A stretch of 64,000 nucleotides of DNA from Aralia elata (taxonomy: Eukaryota > Streptophyta > Magnoliopsida > Apiales > Araliaceae). The translations under genes and the position numbers were made by a program. Of the stretch, positions 1 through 12,644 are shown one piece after another; within the stretch, counting starts at the first letter, position 1, and every line of letters begins with the position of its first letter. The stretch spans positions 7,700,185-7,764,184 of the forward strand of contig CM068382.1 of the NCBI GenBank assembly GCA_034770075.1. Direction: 5' to 3'. The notes under the pieces are model-generated. The model saw nothing but the letters and a program-made list of their open reading frames with translations. It was not told the origin of the DNA and made no database searches.

Positions 1-361
1 CACATAAAAAATTATTTAACCTTGACCTATATATGTATGTATTAATTTTAGAAGACATACATAAACAATCAGGGAAATCAATTATTAATATCATTGATTA
101 AAGGGATTTGTTATTATTAATGTGCTCATTCGAGTTAACTCAAGGATTATCTAAGTCAACTCACAATTATTTTAAAACGAAAATCTCTTGCCAGCTTATT
201 ATATACAATTTTGGAACTCGTGCGAGTCACAAACTATCTTTCTTATATGTTTCTTGTTTTTCTCTTTTCTTGATGATTGTAATTCATTTTAATTTAGGTT
301 AGTTGGTTTTACAATTATCTACTAATTTAATGATTATTTAAATTGTAGGTTCCTCTTTTAG
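1..361. other. AT-rich stretch, no gene seen
   Basis: No coding region, RNA gene or recognisable element was found here. The only open frame is short, AT-driven and without a recognisable motif. Confidence 0.5.

Positions 362-426
<65 letters not shown>
362..426. repeat. (ATT)n microsatellite
   Basis: About 21 uninterrupted ATT units. Likely to vary in length between individuals. The same trinucleotide recurs near 41.8-42.3 kb. Confidence 0.95.
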
Positions 427-428
<2 letters not shown>

Positions 429-658
429 CCACACATACATATAATATTATTATCATCTTTTTATTTTATTTTATATTATTTTATATTTTTAGTTTGTTCC
501 ATCAAATGATCTCATGATAAAATTAATAGATGAATATGATAGAAACTAAGAATGTGAATATCATTAATTATAATCCCTCCATCTCACAGTAAATATCACA
601 ACGCATTATATATGACTTTTTGATAATCAAGAAACTCTAAATTGAATAAAGTGCTTTT

Positions 659-661
<3 letters not shown>

Positions 662-693
<32 letters not shown>
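662..693. repeat. (AT)n microsatellite
   Basis: About 16 AT units, ending 16 bases before the first family-A element. Confidence 0.95.
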
Positions 694-697
<4 letters not shown>

Positions 698-709
698 ACG
701 GAGAATTAA

Positions 710-3700
710 TGTGACGCCCCCAAATTCAGGTACTTGCAACCTTTATTTAGTGCGCACGATATCCAAAGCATAACTAAAAGTAAATACCAAACTTATATAA
801 AAGTATTACATCAGAGTCTCAAATCCCAAGGTACATAACCTTAACTACCTAACATGATAATTAAATATATACAAATATTTAACTATCTATTACAGGAAGC
901 AATAAACTTTAATCTGCGACTTTTTCTTTGCCTTTGTTTCCTGCTAACCCTGTAGTATACTCCGGGTGCTCTGAAAACATTTATAGACAAAGCAAGAATG
1001 AGCATAAAAGTGCTCAGCAAGTAATATATGACTATAAAGTATGAAAGAATAAATGTTTTCAATGGAGTGTACTTCAATAGTAGAATGAGCTGTTAAGTAA
1101 TATGAACTGAAACCAACTCATGATAACCATTATCATTAAAGAATACGCTGAGTAGTTATACAAACTATGAACAATAGTTTCAATTTTATTGAAAAGGTTC
1201 CAAGCAAAGTTTCTTTTGCGAACCGTCTGAACTTACGGGCATGGTGGGTGATCAGCCCGATATGCCCTGCGTTGATCAACACTGCTATTTGTGAACCACC
1301 ATTAGGTTCACTCCTCACACTCATAGAGTGCTACAAGTTTGTACCGCCCTTGAAGCGGATTTCAAAAATATATTCCTATATCGGAAATTGTTCATACTCA
1401 GCTTAGAATTCAAACAATAATTAATATAGTTGAACAACAATAACATTTCGATAAAAGAATAGAAATGTTATAAGTTTAGTCCAGCCCAAACAATTGGCTT
1501 GGACTCTTTTTAAACAGTTCATGCATATCAGATATCATTATAATATGCAAAATAAAAATCTCACCAATCTTGTGAAGCTGATTGGAATAAAAAGGATTTA
1601 ATTCCTTTTTATCACTTTATTTATAAAAATATGAACTTACCTTAATATGATCAAGTCAACTTACTTGATTGACTTAGAGAGAATTAGTGTTTAGATACTT
1701 GCCTGTTGTTTAAGTATTGATAAAAATTCCGCTAGTCCAATCCTGTGGATCCTACATATATATATAAATATATGAAGTAGGATAACTATATATTATAGCG
1801 ATTCAAGTATAGGAGTGAATATCACATAAATATATTATGGATATATATTTAAACACATTTTTCAAATACCTCATCCATGTTATGGCCCAACCTTTTATCG
1901 ACTACTATTGGGTTCGATTTTGATAAGAGCACCTTATTACTCTACTATTAGAATACTTTTTAAAAAAATTATAGGTTGTTCATTACTAAATTCCAAATAT
2001 TAGGAATTTTGAGGTTTATAAGCTTAAAGTTTGAAAACTAGTCATTTAGCTTTCATTCTTGATGTTTTTGAAAAATTCATATATATATTCTTTTCAAAAA
2101 CACCTAATCTATTACTCCCGACAGTTATAATTGTTTTAATAAATTTGACGTTAACTTAGTTCATGAATACTACGCACTTTCAATTTATATACCACTTGTA
2201 ATTTAATTACATGGGTACCTCATTCTTTTATATCTAACTTAGATATTCAAGGTGAATTTGTAGCGTATCTTGTGTATTGAGCGTAGTTATAAATCAAATA
2301 GGGAAACTATAGTTACCAACTCATTTTATAAATTTATTCTTATAGGTTAATGTGTTAAAAATTAACACATTCTAATATATTGCCAAAGCAGCCCTCTAGA
2401 CACACTATATCTATGCTCTTAATACAATTATAAAGAATTGTAAATTTAATATAGATTTTATATATACTTAATTATTAAAAAAAAATTTTACACCAACCAT
2501 TATAGCTAAATTCTTAAATTTGCATCATGAGGCTAAAATAGTCTATTCAAAACTGCTATGGCAGCTATTCGCTGCCACTTACTGCTGCTAATAGGCAGCA
2601 GCCTTTATTTCTGCTACTTTCTTTTGTATAACTTCATTTCTTAGCTTTCTAGTTCAATCATTATGAACCTTAGGTATGTTATAGGTGATGCAACCATGTT
2701 TTAACATGTTACAACAGCTGTAACAACTAAACGAGCTACGCAACTTAACTTGATTACTAAAATCATCCTGCTGGCTTTGCCGCGGATGTTTCCGTTGGTT
2801 TGTTACACGCTGTGTGTGACGGGTTGCTAGCACGCATGAGTTTGCACAGAGTTACTACATTACTACTAGTAAGGTGCCCGCTGTGGCCTGTTATGGCTTA
2901 TGGGCTGTTGCTATCTTCCACGTGCTACTGCTAGCATCTAGTCATCTACCTGCTGCTGTTGTGTCGCACGCTGCTGCACATTACTGTGCATGCAGCTGCT
3001 GCACACACAGCAGCCCCCTACTTCCCTAGTCGCGTAGCTAATTATAACTTCTAATACGTACGCACGATAGAAATCACGTTCGAATACCTTATAGACACTA
3101 TAGTAGACTAGTTTAAAAAAAATATTAATCACCAATTTCAGGTTCGAAATCAGTTCAATTTGTGCGGGAAAAAAAAATAGGCGCACTAAGTTAAAAATTT
3201 TCATTTTCCAGTTAAAATACGTTTTTGTCACGGTTTAACTTCATGAGGCTATTAAGTTAATAATAGTTCGAATATACGAATTCAACTTGGGTTTCGACTT
3301 CGCCACATTTTGGGTTTTAAACTAAAATGGCTCTTTTAGGCCATTATACGAATATATCGCGCGCGTTATTGTTATGGACTGATTTTTACGGGTTTGGTTT
3401 ACGCTTTAATTCCATCTCTGCCATCCTTATTGCTCCGCACAACAACAACTAGTCTCCACGGTTCTACCTCAGTCCATAACAATCAATTCACATCACAAAA
3501 CATACAAATTTCTTTTATTTCTAACTCCCAATACATGATATTACATATTAGGCATTTTTAAGCATGTATTGGTATTAATAACATATCGCAGTCCTATACC
3601 TTCAAGAATATGCATGATTACCTGTGTAATTGGTAGATATATATCTTATATACCTGGTTTAGAACATAAAAATGCCAAACTTCACAATTTAATCAAAACA

Positions 3701-5341
3701 GCCCACATCATGTAATAAACCTTTAACAGTTTATTTAAAATTTTTATCAAATATAAGATATAAGGAATTAGATTTCTATTTCAATTCTAACTCCTTCCAC
3801 CAAATTTCAGTCTACAAAGAAGTTTAAAAGAAATCCATTTATAACCAGTTGATGAACTTCTTACCATAATTCTTGAAAGCAAAGCTTTGTATTTCATTAA
3901 TAATCTGTCATTTGTTTACCACAAAAGAAATTCTATTATAATAACATCTATTCTATCCACTGTTAACCCATTAAGCAAATAACAGTTTCACATTGATAGA
4001 AACCCCAGTTATACCATTTACTAACCCACACCATCAAGAACTAAATCAACTTGATGCATTAGTATCACCCAAAATTTAGCAAATTAACCAAATTAAACAC
4101 ATAGCAGAATAAGTCCCTTTACCGAAAGAAGAAAAGAAAAATAAAAAAAATAAAATCAACATCTTAATCAAGAATTCCCAAATTATAAAACTTATTTGAG
4201 ATTAAAGCCCTAACATGAAACAACAATTTCTCAATCCAATTACACGGCTAAATTCATTAATACGATTACCGATTGAAGCTTTTAATCTCATAAGCCATTA
4301 CCAATTTAAACCCTAATTCAGAAATTACCTAATTTGAGCCCTAATTAAGGAATTCAAGCATACCTGAAGCAAATTCGATTCTTAATACAACAATTCTAAG
4401 TCCTTCCTTCTTCTTCTCCCCACACGAATCAACAATCTCCAGCCCCTTTCCACGCGAAACAGCCGAGTCCCAACTCAGGAGTTTCAGCCGAGTCTCTCTC
4501 TCTTTCCTTTTGTGTATAAACTATCTTCTCATTCGGTAGAAGCAAAAATCTATTCATGATTTCTCTCAATCTCGCCAGCTCCTGCTTAAATTTCTCATGA
4601 ATCATCAGCCCTCCAACCCACGCCTTGGCCACCTCTTGCTTCAGTCGGGTATGAGGAGAAAAATTAAGCCTAAGGCTGTGTTTGGCAGGACAATGGTTCT
4701 CTTTTGATTTAATATAAATCCCTCATGAGTATTATTAATAATTACCCAATAAGAAAAGGAATTAAAAACCCCTTCACATAAACCATTATAAACCCATTAG
4801 GAGATTATATTATTTATCTTTAAGGTAGATTATTAAAATAATTTATACTACTACATTATTTTAATAACCTATAATATTCTACTACTTAATTAAAGAGTCT
4901 CAATATAAATAAACCACTCATTAATCAAGTAGAGGGAATAATATAATTAATCTAGGGTTTAAATATTAAAATAATTTAATCCCTTAAATTATTTTAATAA
5001 CCCATAAAATAATAAAATAATTCCCTAAAAATAAATACAGATAACCCCATTAAATAATATAGGCAATATTATAATTAACTTAAGGTTTTAGAATTAAAAT
5101 AATTTTAACCCCTTTAAATTATTTTAATAACCTGTAAGCTAATTAATAATATCAACCCAATTATTCTAGGATTCCATCCCACAAAATCTTAACTTGCAAC
5201 CATATATATATAAAAATATATATGTCACAATAGCCAATGAAACTAAATAAATAAATAAAAAAAAATTTATACCTAAAATTCATATATGAAATCTGACTAG
5301 AATAATTATACCTGTGCCTTTAAAAACTTCAGGGTTTTACA
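710..5341. mobile_element. Family-A long solo-LTR-like element, copy 1
   Basis: Starts TGTGACGCCCCC and ends GGTTTTACA, and is flanked on both sides by the 5-bp TSD attaa (705-709 and 5342-5346). At 4632 bp it has no supported coding region. Blocks near its left end match the two other family-A copies: one around GCAAGAATGAGCAT and one around the sequence GTTGATCAACA. TG...CA termini and a 5-bp TSD fit an LTR, so a solo LTR left by LTR-LTR recombination is the simplest reading. A non-autonomous element is the alternative. It contains GCAGC/CTGCTG-rich patches at about 2550-2610 and 2930-3015. Confidence 0.8.
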
Positions 5342-5388
5342 ATTAAGGTTGAGAAACGGCTACCATTTACATAAGAATACTTTTGATA

Positions 5389-5390
<2 letters not shown>

Positions 5391-5421
<31 letters not shown>
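5391..5421. repeat. (TA)n tract left of MITE
   Basis: Uninterrupted AT dinucleotides that directly abut the left terminal inverted repeat of the MITE. Confidence 0.9.
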
Positions 5422-5423
<2 letters not shown>

Positions 5424-5611
5424 TGAATTTACAAAAGCGAACTACTAAAAAGCGAACTACAGACGAACCGTCGTCTTTGGTGTCTATGTCGACTATTTGA
5501 CCCGTCGCCAATTTTTCCATGGCTACGGCTACGGGTCGAATCGTCGCCATAGACATCAAAGACGACGGTTCGTCTTTGGTTCGCTTTTTAAGAGTTCGCT
5601 TTAGAAGCTCT

Positions 5612-5614
<3 letters not shown>
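5422..5614. mobile_element. MITE inserted in a TA microsatellite
   Basis: A 193-bp element whose two ends are inverted copies over roughly 65 bp. Both arms carry AAGCGAAC, AAAAAGCGAAC and GACGAACCGTCGTCTTTG in the same order, around a short unrelated centre. It lies between two (TA)n tracts, so its target was probably TA. This arrangement is like that described for Micron-type MITEs, though family identity is not established. An open frame across it is an artefact of the palindrome. Confidence 0.85.

Positions 5615-5651
<37 letters not shown>
5615..5651. repeat. (TA)n tract right of MITE
   Basis: Uninterrupted AT dinucleotides that directly abut the right inverted repeat of the MITE. Confidence 0.9.
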
Positions 5652-5653
<2 letters not shown>

Positions 5654-5931
5654 ATTGATGTAGTAGTAGTATACACGAAGATGAAAAGGTAAAATAATTG
5701 AAGATAGTATGATTGATATATTGTTCAAGAGAACTAATTATAATTATATTCATTGTATTTGGACATATATTATTATTATTATGTAATTTGTATTTGAAAA
5801 TTATAAGCTGATGATCGAATTACCATTAAAATGACTAATCAAATTAAATTTTTTTCAATTGACTTGTTATATACGCATATCGGTATACGGAAGGTATTGC
5901 TTAGTTTATATATTGGTCTATTCTTACAGTT

Positions 5932-6340
5932 ATATGACACTGAAAGACAATCTATTTTGGGCTAGCTAGTTATCTAACCACAACTAATTAAAATATATAT
6001 GGAATCTTCACATTTGGCTATTTGCGAACATGTTTGGTACAAATTACTAGCCAAATGACAAATATACATCTCTGGAAATACAAGAACTAAAGACATGAAA
6101 CTATCAAAATCCTTACCCAAAGTAAGTACTAGATTTCAAAATACCAGTTGTCATTCATATAATCATATCCAAGAGTCCTGCGAATCTTCTATACCCTATC
6201 ACCACACCAAGGTATTAATTCAACGCTTTAGAGTGTACCTCTCAATTATACAGTTCTTGTTACTTTTTGTAGCTTCTTTCACGCTTGCTGAACTGGCAAT
6301 AGTAGGTAATTCGGACGACGACTTGTCCTCAGTCATGCTA
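5932..6340. repeat. Dispersed repeat R, copy 1
   Basis: Shares ordered blocks with 25154-25362 plus 34883-35060: GGCTAG-TAGTTA, then ACTAGCCAAATGACAAA, then CAAAATACCAGTTGTCATT, then CCACACCAAGG or a close variant. No coding potential and no termini could be defined. Family unknown. 5652-5931, to its left, shows nothing recognisable. Confidence 0.6.
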
Positions 6341-6404
6341 CTCTTATAGGTTATTACAATTTAGTGGATGGAAGAAGTTATTTCAAATGCAATCACATGT
6401 GAAT

Positions 6405-6660
6405 TTGTGGGAAAAAAATATATAGTGTTATCCGACAGTAAAAGACAATCTATCTGCTGCAACATAAAATATATAGCTTCAGCATGGTGAATAACTAAAA
6501 TATATGATGTGTCAAAATTGGTTCAAATTTTGCATAAAATTTACTAGCCAAATGCATGACCAAATATAATATATCTAATGCAAAGAAAAGGCACAAGTAT
6601 GTACTTTCCATATTGCAATTGTCATTCAAATCATCTGTCCTATTCACTATTGAAATTTTG
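6405..6660. repeat. Dispersed repeat R, copy 2 (diverged)
   Basis: Carries weaker versions of the same blocks: a GACAATCTAT-like segment, TTTACTAGCCAAATG, then ATTGTCATTCA. It lies directly after copy 1 in the same orientation, which suggests an old tandem or segmental duplication. Confidence 0.45.
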
Positions 6661-7329
6661 TATGTGATGCACACCTAGAAGGGGATGAATAGGAGTGTAT
6701 ATGTGTTCATAGACTATGGCAAATTTTAATTTTTCTCGCACAGATGTAATCGAGACAGGCAAATTGGTTGTCTGTTATCTACTGTCTACTTTGAATTATT
6801 CTTGTAATTTTTTTGTCTAATTTCAGAATAAAACTAACTACTCGTGCAGTGACGTTTTCAGGTTTTCTAATGCAGGAAGTAAGTGATAAATAGAATTAAA
6901 TAAATAGAATATGAAAAGCAATAATCAACCACACATGCACACCAAGATTTATACTTGTTTCGGCCCCTTAATTCTCCACTGTATAGACCTACATCCAAAG
7001 TCAGGTATCAATTGCTACCCAACAAGTTTCTTTTAATATTAATAAATCAATTACAATAATATCAACTCCCTATACAATAAAATTCAGAAAACCTTTTAAG
7101 TACATAGTTCCCTTGAGGAAACCTCCTCACTTGAGCATCTCTGCTCCCTTTGAGTACTACTACTCCTTTGGATACCTCTGCCCCTTGAACTCTCCTTGAA
7201 CAATATTAAAAGAAATCCTTTACTTCACTCTGAAACCCCCCTTTAATTTTACAAGATAAGAAGTTTAATACGTAAAGGGAATAAAACTGAAACTAATGAT
7301 CTTAACTAAACAATATAATTCAAGGCTTT
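6661..7329. other. Unclassified repeat-like non-coding stretch
   Basis: No gene seen. The segment beginning GCACACCTAGAAGGGG resembles, in inverse orientation, the sequence near the right end of the solo LTR at 12645-14313 (CCCTCTAGGTGTGC). It may be a related LTR fragment, but no full termini were found. Confidence 0.3.
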
Positions 7330-10300
7330 TGTGACGACCCCAAATCCGGGTACCTCAAACCCGAATCTGGTGCTACACGGTACATCCCATTCCATATAAT
7401 ATAATAGACATGAATGTAATTACTATATTATTACAACACGTCTTACTCTCAATCCCAAGTTCTATTACCATAACATCATTCCAAATACATAATAAGTCTT
7501 AATATTACATTATTACTACTATAAATAAACTATGACGCCATCTAGACGTTCATCTTGCCCTTTCCCTTGTCCTTACCGGAACCTTCGGTCCGCTCGGACT
7601 TAGCTGCAATGTTTAATATAAAGCAAGAATGAGCATTCAATTGCCCAACAAGTATAACAGTTGAATAACAACAATATCATCAATCATATCATTTCTCTTC
7701 GACAACTGGACAATAGTTGCGAAATATTCTGAATAAACAGGAATCATACTTTGCTTTCGTTTTAAAAATATATTTTTGAAACGACATTGAGTGGTCATAA
7801 GACCTTGAACGTTCTTTTTGCTTTCTTGAAAAGGTACACAACATTATAACTGCAAACCGTCTTACTTACGAGCACTTCTAGGTGATCAGCCTATTGTACT
7901 CTATGTTGATCAACACTCTAGCTGGAAACGACTATATGCGTTTGTTTAGGCGCTCGATGCCTTGTCAGAATAACTGACTAAAAACTGCCCCTAATATTAG
8001 GGTTGTTCATCTCATTCATGTCTCGGAATCCTAACCAAAACAATTCGGTTGGATAGCTCTACTTAATCATCAATAACATTTCAAGGATTTATTATCAAAT
8101 CAATAAAATATCTCAATATTTGTCTAGCCGAAACAAATGGCATTGACGTTCTCTATAACAGTTCATATATATGTGAACTTGAAAGCTTCAACAATTTATG
8201 TCATAACATAGCTCGAATACTTGTGCAAATATTGAAAAATTTACATAAGTAAGGAATTCACACAACCATATATGTATTGCGTAAATCGAAACTTCAAACA
8301 TCGCATGAGAGTCAAGAGAATATAATCAAATGAATCAAATAAACTTGCACAATATACGTCTCTTGCCCAACACAAGGGTTAGACAAGGGTTTAGGAAACT
8401 TGCCTTAAGCGCTTGCTACTAGTTGACGTTAATCGTCCTTCAAATATGTCCTACGCATTTAAACATATATTCACATACCAATTAGTCTCACAATAGACAC
8501 CAAACATTGGCTTACATTAATCAAGACATTATAATCATTACGAACATTGATTGCCACTACGACTACCCAAACGAAAGCCAAACGAAAAATGCAACTACGC
8601 TATTCATTTCATTTAAGCAAATCTCACGTGACTTAGTCATTTCATGCTTGGGGTCATTCAACTATTACACTAACATATCATGCATATGCTTTGGGGTATT
8701 TATAACATGTTGGGACTATATAAACATGCATCGCATCAATAACACAAAGCAGCAGAACAATTCACCTCTGCAGACCGGCGCAGCTGCGCAGGTCTTGTAC
8801 TTGGGACTGGCGCAGCTGCGCCACTCTAATCCGGGGACTTCCAGCTCTGCAACCCAGCGCAGCTGCGCAGGTGCTATGCTTGGGAGTGGCGCAGCTGCGC
8901 CACTCTGCATCCAGGGACTTTCAAGTTCTGCTACTGCAGAACCCAAAAATCCAAACCAATGATTCAGTCCCATTTGCTTCTTGGCCATTATACAACAAGT
9001 CTATATGACTTAAAACATGCTTTTACAACTGAGTTATGCATCATAACATCATTTAATCAATTAACCATTCCTAATTCTCATGTTCCTTAGAGAAATCATT
9101 CTCTTGGACATTAAACCAAATAGTTGGTGGGCTTGGCTTTAGAGTTCATAACTCACAACCTATCATTACATGGTTACCATTGACTTCACATATGAAATCA
9201 ATTTCCATGGCTTCTGGACATATACAACCAATACACAACCAATGCACACAACCAAACCAAGATGATTACAACTTCATTATTAACAAAATATGAATAACAG
9301 TCCACTAATGTCCATTTCAGTCCATTTCTTGATTCCTTATGCAAAGGTTTGATTCTCATTCATTGTTCCACTTTTACACATTATTAACAAGCTTTATACA
9401 GAGCTAACAACATATACACACGTTCATGAACAACCAAGCAATTTCAGCAACATTACTCCAACAAGTAATCATAGCAAAACTAGAAACTTGGAAAGAAAGT
9501 GGAAATGAGTTAAGCTCTATATTGCATACCTCTTGAGCTACTTCTAAGGAGGCTAAATGGACTCAAAACCAGCTGCTACCACAATTCCTCTTCTTTCTCA
9601 AATCACCCGAACACACTCTTCTCACTATTTTCTCTCAGGTTTCAGTTCTCTTACCAAGCAACAAGTGAAAGGAATGGAGGCTAAGCAATGGGAGAGTATA
9701 TATAGAAGAAGTGATCAGAGCTTCATGGATGGGTTGTGGGCTGAGCATGCCAGACACGGCAGCTCCCAATGCTCGGGTAGGAGAGCTTCGGCTCCTCCAA
9801 GGTGTGGTCAGCCATTGGGCCCCTTCCCTTCTCCCGAGTTGTTCTTCCTCTACCAAATGCAACGTTGTTTCTCCCCAAAAGCTCCACGTTCTTCCTCCTC
9901 TTCTCCTCTCTTGATCACTCTTCTCCCGTACTCTTCTCCTCCAATTCTCAGCTGATTGTTATAACCCATTTCCCTTCATGGGTCATGGGTTTGGGTCGTG
10001 GATGGTGGGTTTGGTTCATGGATTAGGTCCATGGGTTTTGGGCTTCACTTAATAACCTTTTGGGCTTCTCTTGGACTCCAAATTTAATACCAATTGGGCT
10101 TCTAATAAAAAAATCAATTGGGCTAAAATAAAATCCCACACTTGGATTATTAACCCCTCTCATTAACGCTTTGACGAAATTATGAAAAGTCATAAAATCG
10201 AAAAGGCATCTTGGCGTAAATAGCGTTTTAGTGCTATTTCTCTAATGAGTTAATCATCTCCAATAAAAATAATATTAATCAAAAATTATTACCTACACAT

Positions 10301-10420
10301 CATATGTAGTAATAAAATATTCACACACATAACACGGAATAATATTAATAAAAGTTCAATTTATTCAATAAAATTCATAGGCTCGTATTACAAAGCTACC
10401 CACGATCCGCGATCGTTACA
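7330..10420. mobile_element. Family-A long solo-LTR-like element, copy 2
   Basis: Starts TGTGACGACCCC and ends GATCGTTACA, flanked by the perfect TSD gcttt (7325-7329 and 10421-10425). It is 3091 bp and shares the left-end blocks with copies 1 and 3. No coding region is supported; open frames at 8507-8988 and 9557-10026 overlap in both orientations and show no known motif. Most likely a solo LTR. Confidence 0.85.
8778..8937. repeat. 79-bp tandem duplication with four 12-bp palindromes
   Basis: The perfect palindrome GCGCAGCTGCGC occurs at 8778, 8810, 8857 and 8889. Its spacing of 32, 47 and 32 shows two copies of a 79-bp unit, each holding two palindromes. It is a sharply GC-rich island in an AT-rich element. 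Confidence 0.9.
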
Positions 10421-10794
10421 GCTTTAAGATAATAGTTAAGTGTATTGAATATTTTCAACAAAATGAATTTGTATGTTTCAGTTATCTTTCTATGAATGAA
10501 ATAGTTTGATATATATAGATTTTAAAACCCAACAATCAGAAAACTGTTAAGGATAGGAAGATAAAAAACTAGTTTTCAAATTAGTTGTAACCAAGCGGAT
10601 CCTTGGGTAATTGAAAATCTATTTTGAATATGTATATTATAAGATGGATTTTCACTAGTTCCAAAATCTACTATAACAATTTAATACATAAGCCCAAAAT
10701 TTTGTTCTATAAGAAATCTCAACTCTATAGGAATAAGTAAACTCAGATTTTCTCTTTGTTTCAAAAATTAGTTGTATCATATCTTTATAGCCCC
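10421..10794. other. Non-coding stretch, nothing recognised
   Basis: Flank right of family-A copy 2. No gene, repeat termini or regulatory signal could be supported. Confidence 0.4.
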
Positions 10795-12007
10795 ATTACA
10801 AGAAAAATCCTTATTTTCGACGGAAATTTCCTTTGGAATTAACCATTTTTCGTTGGAATTAAGTTATTTCACAAAATTATCCGTCGAAAATTCGACCAGA
10901 AATAATATGATCAGAATTAATTCTGTGACGAATTTCGTTGAAAATAAAAGTTATTTCCAACAGATATTTTACAAAAGTTTTATACGGTTTGACTGTATTC
11001 AAATACGATTTGACTTCATAAATAAATTAACTTAATACCGTATATTACTCAAAATATAAAATTAAAAATTATACCAAATAATGTTTAACAAAAAATAATA
11101 AATTAGACAATAAAACAAAAAAAAAAGTAATAATTAATACAATATATGTATCAAAATAAATTATCACATTTAAATTTTAAACTTTTATAAATTAAAAAGA
11201 ATATATAACAAATGGATCGTATCTATTTAAATGATAATTTAAATGACAAAAAAACAATATAACTTTAAAATACAGAATAATTAACTCATAATTTGTAAGT
11301 ACCAAGTAACAATTAACTTAAATCATTTTATGGAGTTGAAAGGTTAAAAATGGAAAAAATCAAATAATTAACAATTAAAAATAAATAAAAATATTACTTA
11401 TCATTAACACTCAAAGTTTTGACACACAAAAAATCCCCCTAAAGTTAATTAATTTATTAAAAATAACTTAAAATGGAACTAGTCATTTATGTATTTAAGA
11501 AAAAAATGGAACTAGCAATTTTTACCTAAATAAAAAAGCTTAGAAATCAATTTAAATTAAATTAACATTAAAAGGATCTTACATATAGAATGAAGACCAA
11601 GTTTCATTCATAACCGTCATCAGAGGTAGAACCGTGGGGGGTCGAGGGGGGGCATATGACTCTGGTATTCCAGCGACTCCCCCAAAGGTATCCTGCAAAT
11701 TTGCCTGATGCTGCCATGCCGCCCTGCCGCCTCACGACCCTCACGCCTTCTTATTTGCACTGCAGTATGAGTTGCTCTAATATTATTCTTTATTCTTCAA
11801 TTCCTTTGATCTTCTATTCATTCACACTGTTAAACTTAGAGTCTAACATTGACCTAATTCCACTGTTCTTCAATTCCTTTGATCTTCCAGTGCCCCTCAT
11901 TTTGGAAGAATTATCGGAAACATTCATGCTCGGTACGTGAACTACATTTATTATTATTTTTTCCTGTTGATCATGGCCATAGTATATATGTATTCAATAA
12001 TTCTATG

Positions 12008-12317
12008 GAGCCCGGGCAATGGAAACCGGTTTGGGGACCGGTTTTTTTTTTTTGACTCCCAAATAATTTATATGATTTATTGGAACTGAAATTTAAAAAA
12101 AACAGTGATTTAGGTATGATTTGGATACATATCAAAAATAGAGTTACACAGTCTGTTTAACTCTGTTTTTGATATGTATCAAAATCATACCTAATTCACT
12201 GTTTTTTTTAAATTTCAGTTCTAATAAATCATAAAAATTATTTGGGAGTGAAAGCAAAAAAAAAATAAAAAATATTTTGCCCGGTCCCCACCCCGGTCCC
12301 CAAGTCCCGGGTAGCGT
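12008..12317. mobile_element. Foldback MITE, about 310 bp
   Basis: Two arms of about 140 bp are near-perfect inverted copies around a centre near 12155. Both hold ACTCCCAAATAATTT or a close variant, AAATTTCAGTT-type and ATACCTAA-type blocks. The outer ends are GC-rich (CCCGGG and GGGGACCGG). No transposase and no clear TSD. Transcribed, this would form one long hairpin. Confidence 0.8.
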
Positions 12318-12644
12318 AGAAGGACTCATATGTTTTTGCCTTTTGACTTTTTAATCTTTCATTCTGTAGTTCACCTCAAGTACATTGTGTTGGACAACGT
12401 GCGTGGTGGTCCTCATCCATTTGAGAATAAAGAATTTGGGAGCCTTGGGAGCAAGAAGAATAATGGGAGCATGCAGGAAGAATTTGGGCACCCTTGGGAG
12501 CAGAAAGAATTTGTACAAGAAACCTTGTTAGTGGTCATTAAACCAAGATTGGTTGTCCCACCATGCTTCCCATGCGTGTCCTTTGGCCATTCACATGAGA
12601 CTACTCCTCTTGCATAAATTATCAGCATATTTACTTGTAAGAAG

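Noticed and set aside
576..600. Stowaway-like end (TCCCTCCATCTCAC)
   Set aside because: No matching inverted partner was found nearby, so a MITE cannot be supported.
8507..8988. Overlapping open frames of 151 aa (plus) and 90 aa (minus)
   Set aside because: Both run across the palindromic GCGCAGCTGCGC duplication in a non-coding element and have no known motif.
9557..10026. Several overlapping open frames on both strands
   Set aside because: They sit in the solo-LTR-like element and overlap each other; none has domain or codon evidence.
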